Source: Nocardia sp. (GTDB lineage Bacteria; Actinomycetota; Actinomycetes; Mycobacteriales; Mycobacteriaceae). Taken from it: DNA of 9,092 nucleotides. The notes beneath the pieces were generated by a model. That model ran no database searches. It was not told the origin of the DNA and saw only the letters and a program-made list of their open reading frames with translations. The DNA lies in contig JAFMQT010000154.1 of NCBI GenBank assembly GCA_017354515.1, forward strand, positions 1-9,092, written 5' to 3'. The translations under genes and the position numbers were made by a program. Below are positions 1 to 5,848 of the stretch, piece by piece (position 1 is the first letter of the stretch; the number at the start of each line of letters is the position of its first letter).

Positions 1-1123
1 GCCCGAGCCGCAGCACGTTCTCGGTGAGCTTGCGGCGCAGGGTGCTGGCGGGATCGTCCGCCGATTCCAGGATCAGGCGCTTGGCCGCGCGCCAGGTCGC
101 CTGCGCCAGACCGGTGATCTCCTCACGGCCCATCACCTCGGCCTTGATCCGTTCGGCCTTGGCGATCATGGCCTCGTCGTACTGCAGATCGCGGGCGAAA
201 TCATCCATGAACCGGTTGGCCGCGATCCGGACCTCGTGATTGGGCTGGGAACGGATCTTCCAGGTGATCTCCACCAGCTCCCGGTAGATCCGCTCGGACA
301 GCAGGATATTGGCGAATCGCGGCGACCAGGCCGGGGCCTCGCGCAGCACGATCCGATCCAGAGTCTCCTGGCTGCCCAGCGCCCATTGATGGATCCGCTC
401 GGCCAGCAGATCCAGCAGGGCCTGCTGCCGGTTCTCGGCCAGCAGTTCGGCCAGCACCCGGCCGATCGGCGGCCCCCACTGCGGTTCGGCGATCCGCTTG
501 ACCAGCGTCTGGTCGATCACCTGCTCGACGTCCTCGTCCCGCAGCGCGCCGATCACAGCGCGCAACATCGTCGAGGACTCCTGGGAGATGCGCGCGGCAT
601 GCTCCGGTTCGGCCATCCAGCTACCCAGACGCAGGGAGATCCGCGCCGAATTGACCTTCGCCGCGACCGTATCCGGCGACAGGAAGTTGGTCCGGACGAA
701 GTCGCCCAGGCTCTCGCCGAGCTGATCCTTCTTCTTGCGGATGATCGCGGTGTGCGGAATCGGCAGCCCCAGCGGATGCCGGAACAGCGCGGTCACCGCG
801 AACCAGTCCGCCAGCGCGCCGACCATGCCGGCCTCCGAAGCGGCGCGCACATACCCCACCCAGCCGCCGCCCAGATGCTGGGAACCGAGCCAACCGCAAA
901 CCAGATAGACAACCGTGGCCGCCACCAGGAATCCGGTGGCGACCAACTTCATCTTGCGCAGGTCCCGGCGTTTGCCGGTCTCGTCCATCAGGTCGGAGAA
1001 CGATGTCCCCGGTTCGGCGCGGGGGCTATCGGGGGGACCTCCCGCTCCCGGCGCGGATCCCGGGGCCGGGTTCACGTCCGCCAGGACGGGGGCACTGCCG
1101 GCAGATTGCTCCATATTCCCCAT
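1..1123 (-). CDS. DUF445 domain membrane protein (3' end cut off by window)
   Basis: The frame is open from an ATG at 1123 to the window edge, giving 374 residues with no stop, so the C-terminus is missing. Family members are commonly about 420 aa or longer. Residues 1-50 are a Pro/Gly/Ala/Ser-rich, probably disordered cytoplasmic tail. A single hydrophobic segment follows at about 60-80 (VATGFLVAATVVYLVCGWLG). After it comes the family-typical stretch EAGMVGALADWFAVTALFRH (98-117), then PLGLPIPHTAIIRKKKDQLG and GDFVRTNFLSP to about 150. The remainder is a long charged helical region. DUF445 (YjiN-like) proteins are membrane-anchored and I know of no established biochemical role, so I assign none. 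A second in-frame ATG at 1114 is a possible start; neither site has a strong Shine-Dalgarno. The gene is divergent from the tetR gene, so the two may share the control region between them. Confidence 0.9.
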   Translation of the reverse strand, partial: MGNMEQSAGSAPVLADVNPAPGSAPGAGGPPDSPRAEPGTSFSDLMDETGKRRDLRKMKLVATGFLVAATVVYLVCGWLGSQHLGGGWVGYVRAASEAGMVGALADWFAVTALFRHPLGLPIPHTAIIRKKKDQLGESLGDFVRTNFLSPDTVAAKVNSARISLRLGSWMAEPEHAARISQESSTMLRAVIGALRDEDVEQVIDQTLVKRIAEPQWGPPIGRVLAELLAENRQQALLDLLAERIHQWALGSQETLDRIVLREAPAWSPRFANILLSERIYRELVEITWKIRSQPNHEVRIAANRFMDDFARDLQYDEAMIAKAERIKAEVMGREEITGLAQATWRAAKRLILESADDPASTLRRKLTENVLRLG

Positions 1124-1298
1124 TCTGGCCGGATCCGGGGCCGTCTCGCCGCCCGGGCCGTTCCGGCGCCGGTCACCGCGTGCCCGGCACCCCGTCGGCC
1201 GGTGAACTCCGATTCGGTTGTTGAACCTGCAACATCGCTCTCAGGGAGGTTCTAAGCTAATGTGGCCCCGTTCCCCGAATCCAGGAGTGCCTTCGAGC
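1124..1298. promoter_or_regulatory. Divergent intergenic region with candidate TetR operator at 1219-1234
   Basis: This 175-bp spacer separates the DUF445 gene from tetR. It contains a perfect 5-bp inverted repeat with a 6-bp spacer, TGTTG-AACCTG-CAACA (1219-1234). It lies some 65-80 bp before the chosen tetR start, and 16-bp sites with 5-bp arms are a usual size for TetR-family operators. AT-richer sequence at 1251-1263 (TCTAAGCTAATGT) could hold a -10 element (TAAGCT or TAATGT), but I find no good -35. A GGGAGG at 1244-1249 could be a ribosome site for an alternative tetR start (ATG 1260), or chance. Autoregulation through this site is inferred, not shown. Confidence 0.35.
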
Positions 1299-2045
1299 AT
1301 GACCACACATCGTGCCGCCAGCCCAGCCGTCGAATCCACCGCGGCGGGCGCAGGCCGGGTGGACGGTCGCAAGCGCCGCTGGCATCAGCACAAGATCGAA
1401 CGCAAGGAAGAACTGGTCGACGGAACGCTCGCCGCGATTCGCACCCGCGGCAGCGATATCGGCATGGACGAGATCGCCGCCGAGATCGGCGTCTCGAAAA
1501 CCGTCCTGTACCGCTATTTCTCGGATAAGTCCGATCTGACGCACGCCACCATGGAGCGTTTCGTCGAGGCCACCCTGATGCCCCGGGTCTATGAGGCGAT
1601 CAGCGACGACACCGAGGAATACCTGCTGGTACGCAACACCATCAACGCCTACGTGCGCACGATCGACGCCGATACCGACGTCTATCGCTTCATCATGAGC
1701 AACAGCCAGACCGGCCCGCAATCCGGCCTGGCCGAGTTTCAGCGACTGTTCGCCGAGCTGATCTGGGCGATCGTGCAGGCTCAGGTCGCGGACCGGCGGG
1801 AGGTCGAATCCGAAGGCCTGCTGCTGTATTCGTATGTGATCGTCGGCGGGGTGCAGTTGTCGACCGACTGGTGGATCGACAATCGCTCATTGTCGATAGA
1901 GGCGATGCTCGACCACCTCACCATGATGATCTGGTCCGCGATCGACGGTATGGTGCACGCCGGCGGATCCCCCGAGCGGTTCAACGCGGTACCGCACCGG
2001 CTGCCCGACCTCCCCGATCCGGTGCCGGCGGTCGAACGCGACTGA
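1299..2045 (+). CDS. TetR/AcrR-family transcriptional regulator
   Basis: A 248-residue protein from ATG 1299, which has AGGAG at 1283-1287. Residues 1-27 are a low-complexity Ala/Arg-rich tail. The DNA-binding domain follows at about 30-90. The helix-turn-helix reads MDEIAAEIGVSKTVLYRYF (56-74) and then SDKSDL, which is diagnostic of TetR. The C-terminal part is all-helical, variable in this family, and would bind ligand and dimerise. Tryptophan- and tyrosine-rich stretches near the end suggest a hydrophobic ligand, but that is inference. Alternative in-frame starts are ATG 1260 (13 codons longer, behind GGGAGG at 1244-1249) and TTG 1218. I prefer 1299 because the extra N-terminus is not domain-like and the possible -10 near 1253-1263 would put the transcript start downstream of 1260. 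The reductase gene begins 46 bp downstream on the same strand, so it is the likely target along with tetR itself. Confidence 0.9.
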   Translation: MTTHRAASPAVESTAAGAGRVDGRKRRWHQHKIERKEELVDGTLAAIRTRGSDIGMDEIAAEIGVSKTVLYRYFSDKSDLTHATMERFVEATLMPRVYEAISDDTEEYLLVRNTINAYVRTIDADTDVYRFIMSNSQTGPQSGLAEFQRLFAELIWAIVQAQVADRREVESEGLLLYSYVIVGGVQLSTDWWIDNRSLSIEAMLDHLTMMIWSAIDGMVHAGGSPERFNAVPHRLPDLPDPVPAVERD

Positions 2046-2091
2046 GTCCCGAATCCCGCGCCGGCAGAACCCACGACGGAATGGAATCGGT

Positions 2092-3333
2092 ATGACGGAC
2101 AGGGAATTCGACTTGGTGCTGTTCGGCGCGACGGGTTTCGTCGGCAAGCTGACCGCACGCTATCTGGCCGAGCACGCTCCCGCCGACGCGCGCATCGCCC
2201 TCGCCGGCCGCTCCGCGGACAAACTGACCGAGGTCCGCGCCGAACTGGGTGGGGCGGCCGCGATCTGGCCGCTACTGCTCGCCGATTCCGCCGATCAGGC
2301 CTCCCTCGATGCCCTCGCCGAGCGCACCAAGGTCGTGGTCAGCACGGTCGGCCCCTATCTGCGCTACGGACTGCCGCTGGTGCGGGCCTGCGCACAGGCC
2401 GGTACCCACTATGCCGACCTCACCGGCGAAGCGCTGTTCGTGCGCGAGTGCATCGACCAGTTCGGCGAGCAGGCCGAGCGAACGGGCGCGAAGATCGTGA
2501 ATTCCTGTGGCTACGACTCGATTCCGTCGGATCTGAGCGTGTACCAACTCTATCGGCGCTCGGTCGCCGACAACACCGGTGAGCTGACCGACACCACGCT
2601 GGTGGCATGGGTCAAGGGCGGGGTCAGTGGCGGCACCATCGATTCCGGACGCGCCATGATGGAGGCGGTCGCCGAAGAACCGGCCAAGGGATCGGTGCTG
2701 GCGCACCCGTACTCGCTGAGTCCGGACCGGGCGATGGAGCCCGAGGTCGGCCGCCAGAGCGATCAGGCCCTGTCGCGGGCCTCGGCCATCGACCCGAGCC
2801 TGGACGGCTGGGTCGGCACCTTCGTCATGGCCGCACACAACACCAAGATCGTGCGCCGCAGCAACGGCCTGCTGGGCTGGGTGTACGGCAAGAACTTCCG
2901 CTATCGCGAGGTGATGAGCGCCGGCAGCTCGATAGCGGCGCCACTCGTCGCGGCAGGAATGGCCGGCGGTGTCGCGGCCGCGGCGGCCGCCGGAACGGTG
3001 CTGTCACGGATTCCCGCCGGTCGCAAACTCCTGGATCGGGTGCTGCCGAAACCGGGCACCGGCCCGGCCGAACAGACCCGGCGCAGCGGCTGGTTCACCA
3101 TGAAAACCTTCGCCGACACCACCTCCGGCGCCCGCTATCTGTGCACCTTCGCCGGCGAGGGCGATCCCGGCTATCAGGCCACCTCGCTGATGCTGGGCGA
3201 ATCCGGGCTGGCGCTGGCGTTCGACGAACTGCCCGAGCTGGCCGGCATCCTCACCCCGGCCTCCGCGATGGGCGACACCCTGACCGCCCGGCTGCGCGAG
3301 GCCGGCATCACCATCACCGTCGATCCCGCCTGA
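2092..3333 (+). CDS. Saccharopine dehydrogenase-like NAD(P)-binding oxidoreductase (trans-acting enoyl reductase type)
   Basis: A 413-residue protein starting at ATG 2092, with only a weak purine-rich stretch (GGAATGG) upstream. The N-terminus is a Rossmann fold with GATGFVG at 12-18, followed by a second strand ending in LAGRS (37-41), as in the saccharopine dehydrogenase NADP-binding domain. VVSTVGPYLRYG (about 82-93) and CGYDSIPSDL (about 138-147) are characteristic of the actinobacterial branch. This branch includes mycobacterial Rv2953, the trans-acting enoyl reductase of phthiocerol lipid synthesis, and Rv2449c. A hydrophobic Ala/Gly-rich segment at about 278-304 could associate with the membrane. 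True saccharopine dehydrogenase activity is unlikely. Reduction of a lipid or polyketide intermediate is a family-based inference, and no polyketide synthase lies in the window. It probably shares a transcript with tetR upstream. Confidence 0.85.
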   Translation: MTDREFDLVLFGATGFVGKLTARYLAEHAPADARIALAGRSADKLTEVRAELGGAAAIWPLLLADSADQASLDALAERTKVVVSTVGPYLRYGLPLVRACAQAGTHYADLTGEALFVRECIDQFGEQAERTGAKIVNSCGYDSIPSDLSVYQLYRRSVADNTGELTDTTLVAWVKGGVSGGTIDSGRAMMEAVAEEPAKGSVLAHPYSLSPDRAMEPEVGRQSDQALSRASAIDPSLDGWVGTFVMAAHNTKIVRRSNGLLGWVYGKNFRYREVMSAGSSIAAPLVAAGMAGGVAAAAAAGTVLSRIPAGRKLLDRVLPKPGTGPAEQTRRSGWFTMKTFADTTSGARYLCTFAGEGDPGYQATSLMLGESGLALAFDELPELAGILTPASAMGDTLTARLREAGITITVDPA

Positions 3334-3354
3334 GATGGACACGCCGGGAGTTGC

Positions 3355-3411
3355 CGGTCCACAGCGGATTTCGCGACCATACTCACGCTATGGCGAAATC
3401 CGCGTGGACCG
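3355..3411. repeat. Long near-perfect inverted repeat (hairpin) spanning the ppk2 start codon
   Basis: The left arm 3355-3374 pairs with the right arm 3393-3411. There are 8 pairs (3355-3362 with 3404-3411), one bulged A at 3363, then 11 uninterrupted pairs (3364-3374 with 3393-3403). Inside, CATA (3378-3381) pairs with TATG (3389-3392) around a 7-nt loop. The ppk2 ATG (3390-3392) is therefore itself base-paired, and codons 2-7 of ppk2 form the right arm. There is no T-run after it, so it is not a classic intrinsic terminator. Nineteen stem pairs are far beyond chance, even in GC-rich DNA. It could be an mRNA structure limiting read-through translation, a protein-binding site, or a terminator-like element for the upstream gene. 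Confidence 0.85.
3378..3383 (+). promoter_or_regulatory. Candidate -10 element for a leaderless ppk2 transcript
   Basis: CATACT at 3378-3383 differs by one base from TATACT and ends six bases before the A of the ppk2 ATG. This is the spacing expected if transcription starts at the start codon itself. The start has no Shine-Dalgarno, and leaderless mRNAs are common in Mycobacteriales. No recognisable -35 is seen 16-19 bp upstream, so support is modest. Confidence 0.3.
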
Positions 3412-4238
3412 AACCGGCCGCGACTGCCCTGCGCGCCGCCGGAATCCGGCTCGAAGACTACGACTGTTCGGATACCCCCGGTTTCACCGCCGGCCGCAAA
3501 CACGGCGAGAAACTACTGTCCGAGCGCGGAAAGGTACTCGCGCGGCTGCAGGAACTGCTCTACGCCAACGGACGATCGGGCGATCAGCGCAAACTGCTGC
3601 TGGTCCTACAGGGGATGGACACCGCCGGTAAGGGCGGGATCGTGCGACATGTGATCGGCGCGGTCGATCCGCAGGGGGTGCGGCCGGCCGCCTTCGGGGT
3701 GCCCACCGAGGAGGAGCGCGCCCACCACTATCTGTGGCGGATCCGGCGGCAGTTGCCGGCCGCCGGCCAGATCGGCGTCTTCGACCGCTCCTACTACGAG
3801 GATGTGCTGGTGGTGCGGGTGCACGATCTGGTACCACGGCGCGAATGGGAATTGCGCTACGACGAGATCAACCAGTTCGAACAGGAACTGACCGACGGCG
3901 GCGCGACCCTGGTCAAGGTCGCCATGTTCGTATCCCTGGACGAGCAGAAGCGCCGCTTGACCCAGCGGCTGGAACGACCGGACAAATACTGGAAATTCGA
4001 TCCCAGCGATATCGGTGAACGGGCGCTGTGGCCGCAGTATCGCGAGGCCTATCAGGTCATGCTGGACCGCACCGATACCGAGCACGCGCCGTGGCATGTG
4101 GTGCCGGCGGACAATAAGTGGTTCTCCCGGCTGGCGGTCACGGAATTATTGATCTCCGCCCTGGAGTCGATGGAATTGACCTGGCCGCCAGCACATTTCG
4201 ATATCGAGGCGGAGAAGGCCCGGCTGGCCGCGAGTTGA
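3390..4238 (+). CDS. ppk2: PPK2-family polyphosphate:nucleotide phosphotransferase
   Basis: A 282-residue cytoplasmic enzyme of the polyphosphate kinase 2 family, which transfers phosphate between inorganic polyphosphate and nucleotides. The Walker A loop is GMDTAGKGG (75-83). The Walker B region is VFDRSYYEDVLVVRVH (130-145). The lid region has KRRLTQRL (187-194) and KYWKFDPSD (199-207), and WHVVPADNKWFSRLAV (235-250) is the typical C-terminal block. NPQG-like DPQGVR (93-98) and PTEEERAHHYLWR (105-117) resemble the PPK2 subgroup containing the bifunctional class III enzymes of Deinococcus/Meiothermus, so use of both NMP and NDP is possible but inferred. The length is right for a single-domain PPK2. 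ATG 3390 places the conserved part at about residue 25, as in relatives. It has no Shine-Dalgarno and lies inside a strong inverted repeat. TTG 3351 is a less likely alternative start. It sits 56 bp after the reductase gene. Confidence 0.93.
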   Translation: MAKSAWTEPAATALRAAGIRLEDYDCSDTPGFTAGRKHGEKLLSERGKVLARLQELLYANGRSGDQRKLLLVLQGMDTAGKGGIVRHVIGAVDPQGVRPAAFGVPTEEERAHHYLWRIRRQLPAAGQIGVFDRSYYEDVLVVRVHDLVPRREWELRYDEINQFEQELTDGGATLVKVAMFVSLDEQKRRLTQRLERPDKYWKFDPSDIGERALWPQYREAYQVMLDRTDTEHAPWHVVPADNKWFSRLAVTELLISALESMELTWPPAHFDIEAEKARLAAS

Positions 4239-4462
4239 CGCCGACCTCCGGCACTGCGGGAAACCGCGTCGATCTCGAGAATCTCTCAGGTTCACCGGTA
4301 AGGATGGACAACCGATTGTGCCGCGCGGCAGATCATCGGAGCCGAGGGCCGGATCATCAGGCCCGGCGGCCACGAGCCGACGGTCCCGAGACGGTACGTC
4401 GCGCGGCCCGTACGATCGCAGGCGGCGTCGATGTCGCTGTCCACACGAATCACAGGAAAGGC
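4239..4462 (+). other. 224-bp non-coding gap upstream of the dsbA-like/VKOR operon
   Basis: No convincing gene is seen. Small structures are present: a hairpin GCGG-GAAA-CCGC with a GNRA-type tetraloop (4256-4267), GGGCC/GGCCC around a 9-nt loop (4346-4364), and GTACG/CGTAC around a 10-nt loop (4394-4413). AATCTCTCAGG at 4280-4290 matches one conserved strand of the glycine riboswitch, but the partner elements are not found. The promoter of the downstream operon should lie here, yet I cannot point to a clear -10/-35 pair. AGGAAAGG (4454-4461) is the ribosome site of the next gene. Confidence 0.5.
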
Positions 4463-5251
4463 GTGGTGAACTCCGAGGTGAGCAACAATCCGCGTGGAAA
4501 GAACTCGCTGACGGCGGTGCGGGGTGGCGATCGCACCCGCACCATCGCGATCCAGATCGCCGTCGCGGCCGTGCTGATCGCGCTCATCGCGGCTATCGGT
4601 ATCAGTATCGCGGTCAAACAGCACAAGAAGAACGACAACGCCGGCGCGACCCCCACCGTCGGCTCTTCGCAGGCCTCCCCGTCCGGGCTCACCGGCTCGA
4701 TCACCGACAAGGGCGCGATCCGGATCGGAAAGCCGGGTGCCAAATCGACCCTGAACGTGGTGGCCGACCTGCAGTGCCCGTCGTGCAAGATGTTCGAATC
4801 CGCCAACGGCCAGGCCATCACGAACGCCGTGAACTCCGGGACCACGACGGTGGAGTACAACATCATCGCGTTCCTGGACCAGTCCTCGCAGGGCACGCGC
4901 TACTCCTCGCGTGCCGCCAATGCCGCCTACTGTGTCGCCGGCTCGGATCCTGGCAAATTCCTGCCCTGGCTGATCAGCATGTACGACCAGCAGCCGGAGG
5001 AGGGCAGCCAGGGCCTGCCCGACGGTAAACTGGTGCAGATCGCCCAGTCCGCCGGTTACACCGATCCCGCTGTCGCCCAGTGCATCACCTCGGACAAATT
5101 CGCCTCGTTCGTGCAGAAGACCACCCAGCAGGTGCTCAGCAGCGGCGTGAACTCGACCCCGACGGTCACCCTCAACGGTAAGCAGATCACCGGCCAGGAA
5201 CTGATGACGCCCAACGGCCTGCAGCCGGCGCTCGAAGCGGCGGGCAAGTGA
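4463..5251 (+). CDS. Membrane-anchored DsbA-like thiol:disulfide oxidoreductase
   Basis: A 262-residue protein. A short cytoplasmic tail is followed by one membrane segment at about 27-51 (TIAIQIAVAAVLIALIAAIGISIAV), then a Ser/Thr/Pro-rich linker (about 60-80). The extracytoplasmic thioredoxin-fold domain follows (about 85-262). The active-site motif is CPSC at 105-108 and the cis-proline is in STPTV (P233). Two further cysteines, C157 and C207, could form a structural disulfide. The role is oxidising cysteines of exported proteins as they fold. The family includes mycobacterial Rv2969c and corynebacterial MdbA. GTG 4463 or GTG 4466 follows AGGAAAGG (4454-4461) closely; GTG 4478 is a third option without a ribosome site. 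Its stop overlaps the GTG of the VKOR gene, so the two are translationally coupled and probably work together, with VKOR re-oxidising this protein. Confidence 0.9.
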   Translation: MVNSEVSNNPRGKNSLTAVRGGDRTRTIAIQIAVAAVLIALIAAIGISIAVKQHKKNDNAGATPTVGSSQASPSGLTGSITDKGAIRIGKPGAKSTLNVVADLQCPSCKMFESANGQAITNAVNSGTTTVEYNIIAFLDQSSQGTRYSSRAANAAYCVAGSDPGKFLPWLISMYDQQPEEGSQGLPDGKLVQIAQSAGYTDPAVAQCITSDKFASFVQKTTQQVLSSGVNSTPTVTLNGKQITGQELMTPNGLQPALEAAGK

Positions 5252-5814
5252 TCTCTCCCCGTCCCCATTCATCATGGCTGCTGCTGGTCGGCTCGCTGGC
5301 GGGCTGGGTGGCCGCGATCGCGCTGATCGTCGAGGACTTCCGACTGCTGAAGGATCCCTCGTACCGGCCCTCGTGCAGTATCAACCCGATCCTGTCCTGC
5401 GGTTCGGTGATGGCCACCCATCAGGCGTCGGAGTTCGGGTTCCCGAATCCGGTCATCGGTGTGGTGGGCTTCTCGCTGGCGGTCACCATCGCGGTGCTCG
5501 CCGTCGCGGGGGTCACCATGCCGCGCTGGTTCTGGGGCGGTCTGTGGCTCGGCCTGGTGGTGGGGATGGGGTTCATCTTCTGGCTGATCTTCCAGAGCCT
5601 GTACCGGATCAACGCGTTGTGCCCCTATTGCATGGTGGTGTGGACCTTCACGCCACTGATGCTGGCCGCGGTGACCAATCAGCTGTGGGGCGGTGCGCGC
5701 GGTGCGCTGGGAATCCTCGCCCAGTGGCGCTGGATCGTGGTGACCGTCTACTACGCGATCGTGCTGCTGCTGGTCTTCCTGCGCTTCCAGGACTACTGGT
5801 TGTCTCTGGTGTAG
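5248..5814 (+). CDS. Vitamin K epoxide reductase (VKOR) family membrane protein
   Basis: A 188-residue integral membrane protein with four to five hydrophobic segments (about 9-28, 68-88, 94-115, 128-143, 160-182). The quinone-site motif is CPYC at 125-128. The paired loop cysteines are C43 and C51 in SCSINPILSCGS. This Cys-loop plus CxxC pattern defines bacterial VKOR homologues, which pass electrons from a DsbA-like partner to membrane quinone, doing the job of DsbB. In mycobacteria the equivalent Rv2968c sits next to Rv2969c in the same way. The start is GTG 5248, whose last two bases are the TG of the upstream TGA (GTGA, 4-bp overlap), which strongly indicates coupling to the dsbA-like gene. 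The stop is 17 bp from the stop of the convergent protease gene. Confidence 0.93.
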   Translation: MISPRPHSSWLLLVGSLAGWVAAIALIVEDFRLLKDPSYRPSCSINPILSCGSVMATHQASEFGFPNPVIGVVGFSLAVTIAVLAVAGVTMPRWFWGGLWLGLVVGMGFIFWLIFQSLYRINALCPYCMVVWTFTPLMLAAVTNQLWGGARGALGILAQWRWIVVTVYYAIVLLLVFLRFQDYWLSLV

Positions 5815-5848
5815 TCGATTGGGCGGCCCGGTCAATTGGGCGGCCCGT
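5815..5848. repeat. 17-bp tandem duplication between convergent VKOR and htrA-like genes
   Basis: Two adjacent 17-bp units, 5815-5831 and 5832-5848, share TC(G/A)ATTGGGCGGCCCG and differ at the third base and the last base. The first unit starts right after the VKOR stop. The second holds the last codons and stop of the protease gene (TCA 5832-5834 is TGA on the minus strand). There is no long hairpin or T-run, so it is a poor intrinsic terminator. A recent local duplication is the simplest reading. Confidence 0.8.

Noticed and set aside
236..1255. A 339-codon plus-strand open frame antisense to the DUF445 gene
   Set aside because: Its translation is rich in Arg, Gln, Asp, Pro and Gly with no known domain, while the minus strand reads as a clear DUF445 protein. 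It is a by-product of GC-rich codon use.
2092..3333. Lysine-pathway saccharopine dehydrogenase
   Set aside because: The Rossmann domain is shared, but the rest matches the actinobacterial lipid-reductase-like branch, and there are no lysine metabolism genes nearby.
2607..3389. The ppk2 frame stays open upstream through the 3' part of the reductase gene
   Set aside because: The upstream translation is Arg/Gly/His-rich without domain character. The reductase frame is the genuine one and PPK2 similarity begins after 3390.
4118..4462. The dsbA-like frame stays open upstream into the end of ppk2
   Set aside because: GTG 4463 has a nearby AGGAAAGG ribosome site, and the short tail plus membrane anchor fits the family. 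The upstream residues look like random GC-rich translation.
5818..5847. Intrinsic terminator between the convergent VKOR and htrA-like genes
   Set aside because: Only 4-bp complementary segments can pair and no T-run follows on either strand. The sequence is better described as a direct tandem repeat.
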